Made by a program: the position numbers and the translations under genes. A DNA stretch of 41,139 nucleotides from Jannaschia seohaensis (lineage in GTDB: Bacteria > Pseudomonadota > Alphaproteobacteria > Rhodobacterales > Rhodobacteraceae): contig NZ_UETC01000021.1 in NCBI RefSeq assembly GCF_900116765.1, forward strand, positions 1 to 41,139, in the 5' to 3' direction. Of the stretch, positions 30,337 to 38,958 are shown one piece after another; position 1 is the first letter of the stretch, and the number at the start of each line of letters is the position of its first letter. The notes under the pieces are model-generated. The model did no database searches, had not been told where the DNA came from, and saw only the letters and a program-made list of their open reading frames with translations.

Positions 30337-32343
30337 ATGATCCGTGTGCTGCTCCTTCTTCTGACGTTTCTTGCCCATCCGCTGCTCGCCGCGACCTCGG
30401 CGACGGTCGAGACACGGACGCTGACCGCGCGTGTCATCACGGCCTCGGAGGGCGTTGGCGACGGGGTGTCCACGCTCCAGGCCGGGCTCTCGTTGGAGAT
30501 GGCGCCGGGCTGGAAGACCTATTGGCGCTCCCCGGGGGAGGTCGGTCTGCCGCCCGAACTGAGCTGGGAGGGCAGCGAGAACGTCGCCGACGTCGCGCTG
30601 GCCTATCCGGCGCCGACCCGCTTCACCGCCTTCGAGATCGAGAATTTCGGCTATGGCGGCGAGGTCGTCTTTCCTCTGACCGTGACCCTGGCCGAGCCGG
30701 GGGCCGCGGCGCATCTGGCGCTGCGCGCCGATCTTTTGGTCTGCGCGGAGCTCTGCATCCCCGAGACGGTGGAGTTTGAGCTCTCGTTGCCCGCCGGCGG
30801 TGGCGTGGATGCCGAGAACGCGGGCGTTCTGGCCGAGTGGGTCGCTCGCGTGCCGGTCGGCGGGGCAGAGGCGGGAATCGCGCTGGAGGCCGCGCATCTG
30901 GACGACACGGCCCTGACGGTGCGGCTGCGCTCCGACAGACCGTTCCTCGACCCAGATGTCTTCCCGGAGCACCGCCCCTATGGCGCTTTCGGCAAGCCCG
31001 ACATTCGTTTGGGCGAGGGCGGCCGGGTGCTCTGGGCCGCGCTGCCGGTGCTCGGCCCCGGGGAGGGCGCGCTGGACCTGACGGTGGTGGATGGCGCGCG
31101 GGCGGCGACGCTCGCCGCGCCGCTGGACGCGGTGGCGCCGGCGCCGCCGGGGCAGGGCGCGGGGCTCTTCTGGATGCTGGGGCTCGCCTTCCTGGGCGGA
31201 CTGATCCTGAACGTCATGCCCTGCGTCCTGCCGGTTCTTTCGATCAAGCTCGCCTCCGCGCTTCAGGCGCAGGACCGGGCGCCCGCGCAGGTGCGCGCCG
31301 GGTTCCTGGCCTCGGCGGCGGGCATCGTGAGCTTTTTCGCGCTGCTGGCGGGGGCGTTGATCGGCCTCCAGACCGTCGGCGTGGCGGTGGGCTGGGGCGT
31401 GCAGTTCCAGAGCCCCGTGTTTCTTGCCGCCATGACGCTTCTGATGACGATCTTCGCGGCGAATCTGCTGGGGTTCTTTCAGATCGGCCTGCCGGGATTC
31501 GCGATGACGGGCATGGCCCGCCGGGCCGGACGCGAGGGCCTGTCGGGGGACTTCGCCACCGGCGCCTTCGCGGCGGTGATGGCGACGCCCTGCTCGGCGC
31601 CCTTCGTGGGCACGGCCGTGACCTATGCGCTGACCGCCGATCCGCTGCGGGCGTTGGGTATCTTCCTGGCGATGGGGCTCGGCCTCGCGGCGCCCTTCCT
31701 GCTGGTGGCGGGGCGGCCCACGCTGGTGCGGCGCCTGCCACGGCCGGGCCGCTGGATGAAGACGCTGCGCCTCGTGCTCGGTGCGATGCTGGGGGCGGCG
31801 GCGCTCTGGTTGCTGACGGTGTTGGCGGGCTCGGCGGGGCCGAACGTGGCGCTGGCGGTGGGCGCGGCCGCGCTCGCGACCTTCGGCGCGCTGGCCTTGC
31901 GGCGGCAGGCGGGGCTGGTGTCTCTGGGTGGGCTCGGTCTGGCCGCTTTGCTGGCCATCGCCATGCCCGCATCGGAGCCGGGCCGGGACGCGGCGACAGG
32001 GCTGTGGCAAGCCTTCGACCGGGAGCGCATCGCGACAGAGGTCGCGGCGGGCAATGTCGTGGTCGTGGATGTCACGGCGGATTGGTGCCTGACCTGCAAG
32101 GTCAACAAGCGCCTCGTGCTGGACGCGGAGCCGATCTACAGTCGGCTGATGGCGCCTGGGATGACGGCCTTGCGCGCGGACTGGACCCGGGCGGACGAGG
32201 ACATCGCGGAGTTCCTGCGCGAGAACGGCCGCTTCGGCATTCCTTTCAACGCCGTCTACGGTCCGGGCGCGCCGCAAGGCATTCCGCTGCCCGAGATCCT
32301 GACGGCCGGCGCGGTCTCGGAGGCGCTGGACGCGGCCCGCTGA
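30337..32343 (+). CDS. DsbD/ScsB-like thiol reductant exporter
   Basis: 668 residues: a signal peptide (first 18), a periplasmic DsbD-alpha-like domain with CAELC, eight or so membrane segments between about 275 and 545 (LNVMPCVLPVLSIKLA with the conserved Cys, and TPCSAPFVGTA for the second), and a C-terminal thioredoxin domain with DWCLTCK. Electrons from cytoplasmic thioredoxin pass across the membrane to periplasmic partners, here most likely the divergent DsbA-like protein (ScsB/ScsC pair). It lacks nothing visible. It ends 19 bases before the convergent cyclotransferase gene. Confidence 0.93.
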   Translation: MIRVLLLLLTFLAHPLLAATSATVETRTLTARVITASEGVGDGVSTLQAGLSLEMAPGWKTYWRSPGEVGLPPELSWEGSENVADVALAYPAPTRFTAFEIENFGYGGEVVFPLTVTLAEPGAAAHLALRADLLVCAELCIPETVEFELSLPAGGGVDAENAGVLAEWVARVPVGGAEAGIALEAAHLDDTALTVRLRSDRPFLDPDVFPEHRPYGAFGKPDIRLGEGGRVLWAALPVLGPGEGALDLTVVDGARAATLAAPLDAVAPAPPGQGAGLFWMLGLAFLGGLILNVMPCVLPVLSIKLASALQAQDRAPAQVRAGFLASAAGIVSFFALLAGALIGLQTVGVAVGWGVQFQSPVFLAAMTLLMTIFAANLLGFFQIGLPGFAMTGMARRAGREGLSGDFATGAFAAVMATPCSAPFVGTAVTYALTADPLRALGIFLAMGLGLAAPFLLVAGRPTLVRRLPRPGRWMKTLRLVLGAMLGAAALWLLTVLAGSAGPNVALAVGAAALATFGALALRRQAGLVSLGGLGLAALLAIAMPASEPGRDAATGLWQAFDRERIATEVAAGNVVVVDVTADWCLTCKVNKRLVLDAEPIYSRLMAPGMTALRADWTRADEDIAEFLRENGRFGIPFNAVYGPGAPQGIPLPEILTAGAVSEALDAAR

Positions 32344-32362
32344 CACGGAGAGACCCTGGCGG

Positions 32363-32887
32363 TCAGAGGCGCGTCGCGCCGATCTCGCGCAATTTGCGAT
32401 CCACCAGCGCCGTTTCCTCGGCGGTCAGGCCTTGTGCCCTGGGATAGACCGGCGCGGCGCGGTCGTCCCGGATCGGCGCGTCCCAGCCCTGGGTCGTCGC
32501 GAAGAAGCGGTCGACCCCGTCCTGGCCGAACAGCTGCAGATAGCCCTGCACCACCGTGTCGAGATAGCTCAGCAGCACCGGATGGGCGCGGCTCGCGGGG
32601 GCGTGGTGTCCTTCGGGGATGTGGTAGATCGACGGTCCCTCGGGTAGCACGAGGCGGAGATAGGCCGCCTCGCGCAGGTCGAGCGCATCCCAGTCGCCGC
32701 CGGGCACCTGCGCCACGACCCCGTCGAGTTCCGCCCCGTCCTGCGGCACCGCCGTCAGGAACGCGACCTCCCGAAGGGCGGTGTGCCGCCAGGCCCGCGC
32801 CCAGCCCCGCACCTTGACCGGCCGGGCGCCCGGGTAGTCATGGGTGGCCAAGTTGACGAGCGATCCGTATCCGAAGAATTCTCCCAT
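32363..32887 (-). CDS. gamma-glutamylcyclotransferase-like protein
   Basis: 174 residues. FFGYGSLVN is the substrate-binding YGSL loop of the GGCT fold; RGWARAWRHT and VAQVPGGDWDALDLREAAY follow, with the acid likely at Glu in DLREAAY. It may make 5-oxoproline from gamma-glutamyl amines, but fold members have varied jobs. I start it at 32887; the upstream extension would run into the riboswitch region. Confidence 0.82.
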   Translation of the reverse strand: MGEFFGYGSLVNLATHDYPGARPVKVRGWARAWRHTALREVAFLTAVPQDGAELDGVVAQVPGGDWDALDLREAAYLRLVLPEGPSIYHIPEGHHAPASRAHPVLLSYLDTVVQGYLQLFGQDGVDRFFATTQGWDAPIRDDRAAPVYPRAQGLTAEETALVDRKLREIGATRL

Positions 32888-32905
32888 GCGCGATGCGATA
32901 CCCTC

Positions 32906-32935
32906 TTGCGAAGGCAGGGTCGAGTTTCGTATCGG
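32906..32935 (+). promoter_or_regulatory. probable promoter of gcvTHP
   Basis: TTGCGA (32906-32911), 18 bases, TATCGG (32930-32935). The implied start point, near 32942, coincides with the start of the riboswitch fold. Confidence 0.5.
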
Positions 32936-32939
32936 AAAC

Positions 32940-33100
32940 CCGCGCGACCCGGGAGACGCCGCCGCAAGGCGGGGCCGAAGGAGCAACCGCCCCGGTAAAC
33001 TCTCAGGCACCCAGGACCGGCCGCGCGAAAAACTCTGGAGAGACCCCCCACCGGGGGCGCCGAAGGGATAGCGATCTCAGGCGAACGGGACAGAGGGGGC
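32940..33100 (+). promoter_or_regulatory. tandem glycine riboswitch
   Basis: Two aptamers of the gcvT motif stand in a row. The first, about 32944-33021, has GGGAGAC, the paired GCCGCCGCAAGGCGG, GCCGAAGGAGCAA, CTCTCAGGCACCCAGGACC. The second, about 33030-33099, has CTCTGGAGAGAC, CCCCC/GGGGG, GCCGAAGGGATAG, ATCTCAGGCGAACGGGACAG. These are the conserved core strings of the family. The tandem arrangement gives sharper or coupled glycine response. It sits right in front of gcvT, so it should turn on the glycine cleavage genes when glycine is high. Confidence 0.93.
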
Positions 33101-33107
33101 ATCGACC

Positions 33108-33123
33108 GGCGGCTCAGGCCGCC
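33108..33123 (+). promoter_or_regulatory. hairpin before gcvT ribosome-binding site
   Basis: GGCGGC and GCCGCC around TCAG form a perfect 6-base stem, ending two bases before GGAGGTGCCGC-ATG. There is no T tract, so it is not a terminator. It is a candidate part of the riboswitch expression platform, acting at translation initiation. Confidence 0.5.
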
Positions 33124-33137
33124 CTTGGAGGTGCCGC

Positions 33138-34259
33138 ATGACGACTGAGCCGACCGATCCGATCAAGCTGCCGCTCGATGCGCTGCATGCCGAGCTTGGG
33201 GGCAAGATGGTGCCCTTCGCGGGTCATTCGATGCCCGTTCAATACGCGATGGGGGTGATGGGCGAGCACCTTCATACCCGCGAGAAGGCGGGGCTCTTCG
33301 ACGTCTCGCATATGGGCCAGATGGTGATTCGCGGCGAGGGCCGGGCCGAGGCGCTGGAGCGGCTGCTCCCCATCGACGTGGTCGGGCTGAAGGAGGGGCG
33401 GCAGCGATATGGCCTCCTGATGCTGCCCGATGGCGGCGTGGCCGACGATCTGATGGTCGCCAACCGGGGCGATCACCTGCTGATGGTGGTGAACGGGGCG
33501 ATGAAGTGCCTCGATCTGGAGATCGTGCAGGCGGGCATGCCGGACCATGACGTGACCCTGCTGGAGGACCGCGCGCTGCTGGCTCTGCAGGGGCCTTCGG
33601 CCGAGGCGGTGCTGGCCGGGCTGGTGCCCGAGGCGGCCGAGATGCGGTTCATGGATGTCCGGACGCTGGACTGGGACGGGACGGAGCTCTGGGTCAGCCG
33701 CTCGGGCTATACCGGCGAGGACGGCTATGAGATCAGCGTTCCGGTGGCGCGGGCGGAGGCGTTCGCGCGGGCGCTGCTGGCGCATGAGGACGCGGCGCCC
33801 ATTGGGCTGGGGGCGCGCGATTCGCTCCGGCTGGAGGCGGGGATGCCGCTTTACGGCCAGGACCTGACGGCCGAGACCACGCCGGTGGAGGCGGGCTTGG
33901 GCTGGGCGATCCAGAAGGTGCGGCGCACCGGCGGCGCGCGGGAGGGCGGCTTTCCCGGCGCCGACCGCGTTCTGGCCGAACTGGCGGAGGGGGCGACCCG
34001 CAAGCGGGTCGGTCTGCGCCCGCAGGGTCGGGCGCCGATGCGCACAGGTGTCGCGCTATATGCTGACGAAACGGGCGGCGATCCGGTGGGCGAAGTCACA
34101 TCCGGGGGCTTCGGCCCCTCGGTTGGCGCGCCCGTCGCGATGGGCTACGTGCCCGCCGATTGCGCCGTGGGCACGGTGCTCTACGGTGACGTCCGGGGAA
34201 AGCGGCTCCCGGTGACGGTCGCCGACCTTCCCTTCCATACGCCGCGCTACAAGCGGTGA
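33138..34259 (+). CDS. gcvT: glycine cleavage system T protein (aminomethyltransferase)
   Basis: 373 residues. HAELGGKMVPFAGHSMPVQY opens the family pattern; FDVSHMGQM, DGGVADDLMVANRGD (Asp for the tetrahydrofolate amino site) and RDSLRLEAGMPLYGQDL follow, then the C-terminal TSGGFGPSVGAPVAMGYV. It transfers the methylene group of the lipoyl-bound intermediate to THF. GGAGGTG precedes the ATG. First gene of the riboswitch-controlled operon, followed 22 bases later by gcvH. Confidence 0.96.
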   Translation: MTTEPTDPIKLPLDALHAELGGKMVPFAGHSMPVQYAMGVMGEHLHTREKAGLFDVSHMGQMVIRGEGRAEALERLLPIDVVGLKEGRQRYGLLMLPDGGVADDLMVANRGDHLLMVVNGAMKCLDLEIVQAGMPDHDVTLLEDRALLALQGPSAEAVLAGLVPEAAEMRFMDVRTLDWDGTELWVSRSGYTGEDGYEISVPVARAEAFARALLAHEDAAPIGLGARDSLRLEAGMPLYGQDLTAETTPVEAGLGWAIQKVRRTGGAREGGFPGADRVLAELAEGATRKRVGLRPQGRAPMRTGVALYADETGGDPVGEVTSGGFGPSVGAPVAMGYVPADCAVGTVLYGDVRGKRLPVTVADLPFHTPRYKR

Positions 34260-34281
34260 GAGACCGACAGGAGGCCATGCC

Positions 34282-34638
34282 ATGAAATACACCGAAGAGC
34301 ACGAGTGGCTCGACAACAGCGACGGCGTCATCACCGTCGGCATCACCGAACACGCCGCGACGCAGCTGGGCGATATCGTGTTCATCGAATTGCCCGACGT
34401 CGGGCGCGAGGTGACCAAGGGCGAGGAGATCGTGGTGATCGAGTCGGTCAAGGCCGCCTCCGACATCACCTCGCCGCTCGACGGCGAGATCACCGAGGTG
34501 AACGAGGCGCTTGCCGACAACCCTGGCCTCGTGAACGAGGACGCCGAGGCGGCCTGGTTCTTCAAGATGACGACCACCACCCCCGAGGAGATGGACGACA
34601 TGATGGACGAGGACGCCTACAAGGAATTCATCGAGTAG
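34282..34638 (+). CDS. gcvH: glycine cleavage system H protein
   Basis: 118 residues. Lipoyl-carrier fold with ESVKAASDI; Lys57 is the lipoylation site. Starts MKYTEEHEWL. The acidic tail (TPEEMDDMMDED) is normal for the family. AGGAGG precedes the ATG by eight bases. Confidence 0.97.
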   Translation: MKYTEEHEWLDNSDGVITVGITEHAATQLGDIVFIELPDVGREVTKGEEIVVIESVKAASDITSPLDGEITEVNEALADNPGLVNEDAEAAWFFKMTTTTPEEMDDMMDEDAYKEFIE

Positions 34639-34643
34639 TTTCC

Positions 34644-34705
34644 GTAGGGTGGGCATCACCATGCCCACCGCCCCGCAGAGGTGGACATGCTGATGCCCAC
34701 CCTAC
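34644..34705. repeat. REP-like inverted repeat between gcvH and gcvP
   Basis: GTAGGGTGGGCATCA (34644-34658) and TGATGCCCACCCTAC (34691-34705) are perfect 15-base inverted arms separated by 32 bases. The left arm is itself part of a smaller hairpin GTGGGCAT-CACC-ATGCCCAC (34649-34668). The string GTAGGGTGGGCAT is a known recurrent type of extragenic palindrome in bacterial genomes. The right part overlaps the possible gcvP initiation codons. Confidence 0.85.
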
Positions 34706-34728
34706 AGCCTCCAAGCCGGACCCGTTTC

Positions 34729-37557
34729 ATGACCCTGACCGACTACGATACCTACGACTTCGCCAACCGCCGCCATATCGGCCCCTCCCCGCAGGAGATG
34801 GCCGAGATGTTGCAGGTCGTGGGCGCCGATAGCCTTGACGCGCTGATCGACGAGACGGTTCCGAAGTCGATCCGCCAGGCGGACCCGCTTCCCTGGCCGC
34901 AAATGACCGAGCACGCGATCCTGGGGCGGCTGCGGGAGCTGGCCGACAAGAACCGCGTCACGACTAGCATGATCGGCCAAGGCTACCACGACACGGTCAC
35001 GCCCCCGGCGATCCAGCGCAACATCCTGGAGAACCCGGCTTGGTACACGGCCTACACGCCCTATCAGCCGGAGATCGCGCAGGGGCGGCTTGAGGCGCTC
35101 TTGAACTTCCAGACCATGATCTCTGACCTGACCGGCCTGCCGGTCGCCAACGCCTCGCTGCTCGACGAGGCCACCGCCTGTGCGGAGGCGATGGTGATGG
35201 CGCAGCGCGTCGCCAAGTCGAAGGCCACCGCCTTCTTCGTCGACGAGGGCTGCCACCCGCAGAACATCGCCGTCATGCGCACCCGGGCCGAGCCGCTGGG
35301 CATCGAGCTGATCGTCGGGAACCCGGACGACCTCGACCCCTCCGCCGTGTTCGGCGCGATCTTCCAGTATCCCGGCACCTACGGGCACCTGCGCGACTTC
35401 TCCGCGGAGATCGCCGCGCTGCATGAAAACAAGGCCCTGGGCATCGTCGCCTGCGACCTGCTCGCGCTCTGCCTGCTGAAGGAGCCCGGCGCGATGGGCG
35501 CCGATATCGCCGTGGGCAGCGCCCAGCGCTTCGGCGTGCCGCTGGGCAATGGCGGCCCGCATGCGGCCTTCTTCGCCTGTGCCGACGCGCATAAGCGGTC
35601 GATGCCGGGCCGGATCGTCGGCGTCTCGGTCGACAGCCATGGCAACAAGGCCTACCGGCTCAGCCTCCAGACCCGGGAGCAGCATATCCGCCGCGAGAAG
35701 GCGACCTCCAACGTCTGCACCGCCCAGGCGCTGCTGGCGGTGATGGCGAGTTTCTACGCCGTGTTCCACGGGCCGAAGGGGCTGCACCATATCGCCACCC
35801 ATGTTCACGCCCATGCCGTCGCGCTGCGCGACGCGCTGACGGGGGCCGGGTTCGAGGTCGCCCCCGAGGCCGTGTTCGACACGCTCACCGTGACCGTGGG
35901 CGCGATGCAGGGGGTGATCTGGCGCTCGGCCCGGGCCGAGGGGATCACGCTGCGCAAGGTGGGCACCGACCGGATCGGGATCGCCTGCGATGAGGTGACG
36001 GATGCCGAGGTGCTGACCCGCCTGTTGCGCGCCTTCGGCGTCGAGGGACAGATCGCCGCGACCCGCACCGACATCCCGGACGCGCTGAAGCGCCGCTCCG
36101 ACTATCTCACCCACCCGATCTTCCACATGAACCGGGCCGAGGCGGAGATGATGCGCTACATGCGCCGCCTCGCCGACCGCGACCTGGCGCTGGACCGGGC
36201 GATGATCCCGCTCGGCTCCTGCACGATGAAGCTGAACGCGGCGGTGGAGATGATGCCGGTCACCTTCCCGGAATTCGGCCGCATCCACCCCTTCGCACCT
36301 GCCGAGGATACCGTGGGCTACCGCGAGATGATCGACGAGCTTGCGGAGCGGCTCTGCGTCATCACCGGCTATGACGCCATGTCGATGCAGCCCAACTCGG
36401 GCGCGCAGGGCGAATATGCGGGCCTGCTGACCATCGCGGCCTATCACAAAGCCAATGGCCAGGACCGGCGCATCTGCCTTATCCCGACCAGCGCCCATGG
36501 CACCAACCCGGCCTCTGCCATGATGGCGGGGATGAAGGTGGTCGTGGTCAAGTCGGCCGAGAACGGCGATATCGACCTCGACGATTTCCGCGCCAAGGCC
36601 GAGGCGGCGGGCGACGACCTGGCCGCCTGCATGATCACCTATCCCTCCACCCATGGCGTCTTCGAGGACACGGTGCGCGAGGTCTGCGAGATCACCCACG
36701 CCCATGGCGGGCAGGTCTATCTCGACGGGGCGAACCTGAACGCGCTGGTGGGCCTGGCCAAGCCCGGGGAGATCGGGGCCGACGTCTCGCACCTGAACCT
36801 GCACAAGACCTTCTGCATCCCCCATGGCGGCGGCGGCCCTGGCATGGGCCCCATCGGCGTCCGGGCGCATCTTGCCCCCTACCTGCCGGGCCATCCGGCG
36901 CAGGGGACGAGCGGCCCCGTCTCCGCCGCGCCCTTCGGCTCCGCCTCGATCCTGCCGATCAGCTATGCCTATGTGATGATGATGGGCGGCGCGGGTCTGA
37001 CGCAGGCGACCAAGGTGGCGATCCTGTCGGCCAACTACATCGCCGCGCGGCTGTCGGGCGCCTATGACGTGCTTTACAAAGGCCGCAACGGGCGGGTCGC
37101 GCATGAATGCATCGTCGATACGCGGCCGTTCAAGGACACGGCGGGCGTCACCGTGGACGACGTGGCCAAGCGCCTGATCGACAATGGCTTCCATGCGCCG
37201 ACCATGTCCTGGCCGGTGGCCGGTACGCTGATGATCGAGCCCACCGAGTCCGAGCCCAAACCCGAACTCGACCGCTTCGTCGCGGCGATGCTGGCGATCC
37301 GGGCCGAGGTGGAGCAGATCGAGCAGGGCAAGATGGATGCGGAGAACAACCCGCTCAAGAACGCCCCGCACACGATGGAAGACCTGGTGCGGGATTGGGA
37401 CCGGCCCTATTCGCGCGAAGAGGCCTGCTTCCCGCCGGGCGCCTTCCGCGTCGACAAGTATTGGCCGCCGGTCAACCGGGTCGACAACGTGGCCGGGGAC
37501 CGTCACCTCGTCTGCACCTGTCCGCCGGTCGAGGATTATCTCGAAGCCGCGGAATAG
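34729..37557 (+). CDS. gcvP: glycine dehydrogenase (P protein)
   Basis: 942 residues from the ATG at 34729, starting [20 protein letters not shown], the normal beginning of the family. It is a PLP enzyme of two fused halves: the N half contains [18 protein letters not shown] and [11 protein letters not shown], and the C half has [24 protein letters not shown] and [16 protein letters not shown], with the PLP-binding Lys about residue 690. It decarboxylates glycine and loads the aminomethyl group on GcvH. The frame is open further upstream to GTG 34681 through the inverted repeat, with ATGs at 34687 and 34693; GAGGTG at 34679-34684 would serve the last. So an N-terminal extension made from the repeat is possible. 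Confidence 0.95.
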   Translation: MTLTDYDTYDFANRRHIGPSPQEMAEMLQVVGADSLDALIDETVPKSIRQADPLPWPQMTEHAILGRLRELADKNRVTTSMIGQGYHDTVTPPAIQRNILENPAWYTAYTPYQPEIAQGRLEALLNFQTMISDLTGLPVANASLLDEATACAEAMVMAQRVAKSKATAFFVDEGCHPQNIAVMRTRAEPLGIELIVGNPDDLDPSAVFGAIFQYPGTYGHLRDFSAEIAALHENKALGIVACDLLALCLLKEPGAMGADIAVGSAQRFGVPLGNGGPHAAFFACADAHKRSMPGRIVGVSVDSHGNKAYRLSLQTREQHIRREKATSNVCTAQALLAVMASFYAVFHGPKGLHHIATHVHAHAVALRDALTGAGFEVAPEAVFDTLTVTVGAMQGVIWRSARAEGITLRKVGTDRIGIACDEVTDAEVLTRLLRAFGVEGQIAATRTDIPDALKRRSDYLTHPIFHMNRAEAEMMRYMRRLADRDLALDRAMIPLGSCTMKLNAAVEMMPVTFPEFGRIHPFAPAEDTVGYREMIDELAERLCVITGYDAMSMQPNSGAQGEYAGLLTIAAYHKANGQDRRICLIPTSAHGTNPASAMMAGMKVVVVKSAENGDIDLDDFRAKAEAAGDDLAACMITYPSTHGVFEDTVREVCEITHAHGGQVYLDGANLNALVGLAKPGEIGADVSHLNLHKTFCIPHGGGGPGMGPIGVRAHLAPYLPGHPAQGTSGPVSAAPFGSASILPISYAYVMMMGGAGLTQATKVAILSANYIAARLSGAYDVLYKGRNGRVAHECIVDTRPFKDTAGVTVDDVAKRLIDNGFHAPTMSWPVAGTLMIEPTESEPKPELDRFVAAMLAIRAEVEQIEQGKMDAENNPLKNAPHTMEDLVRDWDRPYSREEACFPPGAFRVDKYWPPVNRVDNVAGDRHLVCTCPPVEDYLEAAE

Positions 37558-37570
37558 GCCGAGACGGCTT

Positions 37571-37600
37571 GGCAGCGCGGGCTCTGCCGCGCCGCCTTTT
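37571..37600 (+). terminator. terminator of gcvTHP operon
   Basis: GGCAGCGCGG and CCGCGCCGCC pair with one mismatch around GCTCTG, followed by TTTT. Confidence 0.75.
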
Positions 37601-37626
37601 CGAACGCGGGTGCCCGGCGGCGCGGC

Positions 37627-38883
37627 CTAGCGCGGCGCCGTTCGGGCGGGCGCGGCCTTGCGCACGCGGCGGCGGTCTTCGCTGATCTCCAGCGCCTTGT
37701 CGGACCGTTTCAGCGCGCGGGCCGAGAGCTTGCGCGCCGCCTCCGCCATCTCGCGGGAGGGATGCTTCGCCAAGACTGCCAGCGCCTCCTGCACGGCGAG
37801 TTGCACCTCGAGCAGATGGGCGCCGTCCCGGGCGATGTGGTCGAAAGCCTCGCGTATCAGCGCCGCCGCCTTCAGGGGCGGGACGTAAAGCCGGGGGAAG
37901 CGGGGGGGCTCCTCTGGTGTCGTCCGCCCGGGCCAGAGCGCCAGCAGCCGCAGCTGCCGCGCCACCACATCCGTCGCCGTGCGCGGATCGTTCAGCCCGG
38001 GGGAGAGCGCGCGCTGGGCGATCTCGGACATGACCTCGATCCCGAAGGCGGGATCCTGGGCGAAGCTGCGCCGGCTCTCCACCATGATCGTGCCCGCCAT
38101 GGCGTTTTGCCGGCTGACCGAAAGCCGGTCCACCGCGACATGCATCAGCGGGCGTCCGGGCTGCATCCGCGCGCCGGGCACGCCCTCCAGATGGATCTCT
38201 GCCCCCGCCTCCTCGGCCAGGGCGGACAGGCGGGGCAGGTCGATATGGGTGACCCAGCCATGCTGCGCCGCTGGGATCGGGATTGCGTACTCGGGCACCT
38301 CTCCGGCCGGATGCCCGCCCAGCCAGGGCGCCTCCATGCGGTGCGTCATCGCTTCCCGGGCCGCCTCTTCGACCCGGTCGGTCGTCCGCTCGACCGAGCC
38401 CAGGTCACTGAGTTGCTGAACCCACCGCACCAGCGCGACCGTCACCAGGGCGATCACCAGGATCGTCACCCCATAGAGCACGACATAGTCGCGCCCATCG
38501 AACAGCCCCGCATTGATGACCGAGATCGCCACCAGGGCGTAGACGAAGGCCCCGATGAACGTCGCCAGCGCCGACTGCGTCCGCGTGTCGTCGCGCAACA
38601 GCCGGTGGGAGCGGGGCGTCACCTGGCTGGCCGCATAGTGATGGGCCGCCACCATGACCGAGAGCGAGAAGGTCGCCACCGCCAGCATCGATCCCGACAA
38701 GACCGAGAGCAGGTCCGAGACCGCGGCCTCGTCGATGCGGTCCCGCATCCCCGGGGGGAGCCAGGGGGAGACCAGCGGCGCGATGGTCGCCGCCATCAGC
38801 GCGAGCGCCGAGATCAGCGCGATCCGGACCCAGATCATGCGCGCGATCTCGCGCAGTTTGAACAGGCCGGTGGAGAGGAACAT
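37627..38883 (-). CDS. DUF2254 membrane protein
   Basis: 418 residues. Membrane segments at about 18-42, 62-84 and 105-155 (two) form the N-terminal half; the soluble C-terminal half has RDYVVLYG at the membrane exit, then MHVAVDRLSVSRQNAMAG, FGIEVMSEIAQRALSPGLNDPRTA and the helical end. SPGLNDP is the marker motif of DUF2254. The function of the family is unknown. It is convergent to gcvP and lies 75 bases downstream of the AglE-like gene on the same strand. Confidence 0.88.
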   Translation of the reverse strand: MFLSTGLFKLREIARMIWVRIALISALALMAATIAPLVSPWLPPGMRDRIDEAAVSDLLSVLSGSMLAVATFSLSVMVAAHHYAASQVTPRSHRLLRDDTRTQSALATFIGAFVYALVAISVINAGLFDGRDYVVLYGVTILVIALVTVALVRWVQQLSDLGSVERTTDRVEEAAREAMTHRMEAPWLGGHPAGEVPEYAIPIPAAQHGWVTHIDLPRLSALAEEAGAEIHLEGVPGARMQPGRPLMHVAVDRLSVSRQNAMAGTIMVESRRSFAQDPAFGIEVMSEIAQRALSPGLNDPRTATDVVARQLRLLALWPGRTTPEEPPRFPRLYVPPLKAAALIREAFDHIARDGAHLLEVQLAVQEALAVLAKHPSREMAEAARKLSARALKRSDKALEISEDRRRVRKAAPARTAPR

Positions 38884-38958
38884 CGCGAGTGGCCTCGGGT
38901 AGGGCTCGACCAGCGAGCGGGGGCGCGGCGCCCCGGGCGAGGGACGCCGCGCCGGAGC

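Noticed and set aside
30247-32346. 700-codon open frame opposite the DsbD-like gene
   Set aside because: Antisense shadow; the plus strand has a clear signal peptide, membrane segments and redox motifs.
34702-37506. 930-codon open frame opposite gcvP
   Set aside because: Antisense shadow of a gene with complete family motifs; no start signal and His/Arg-rich composition.
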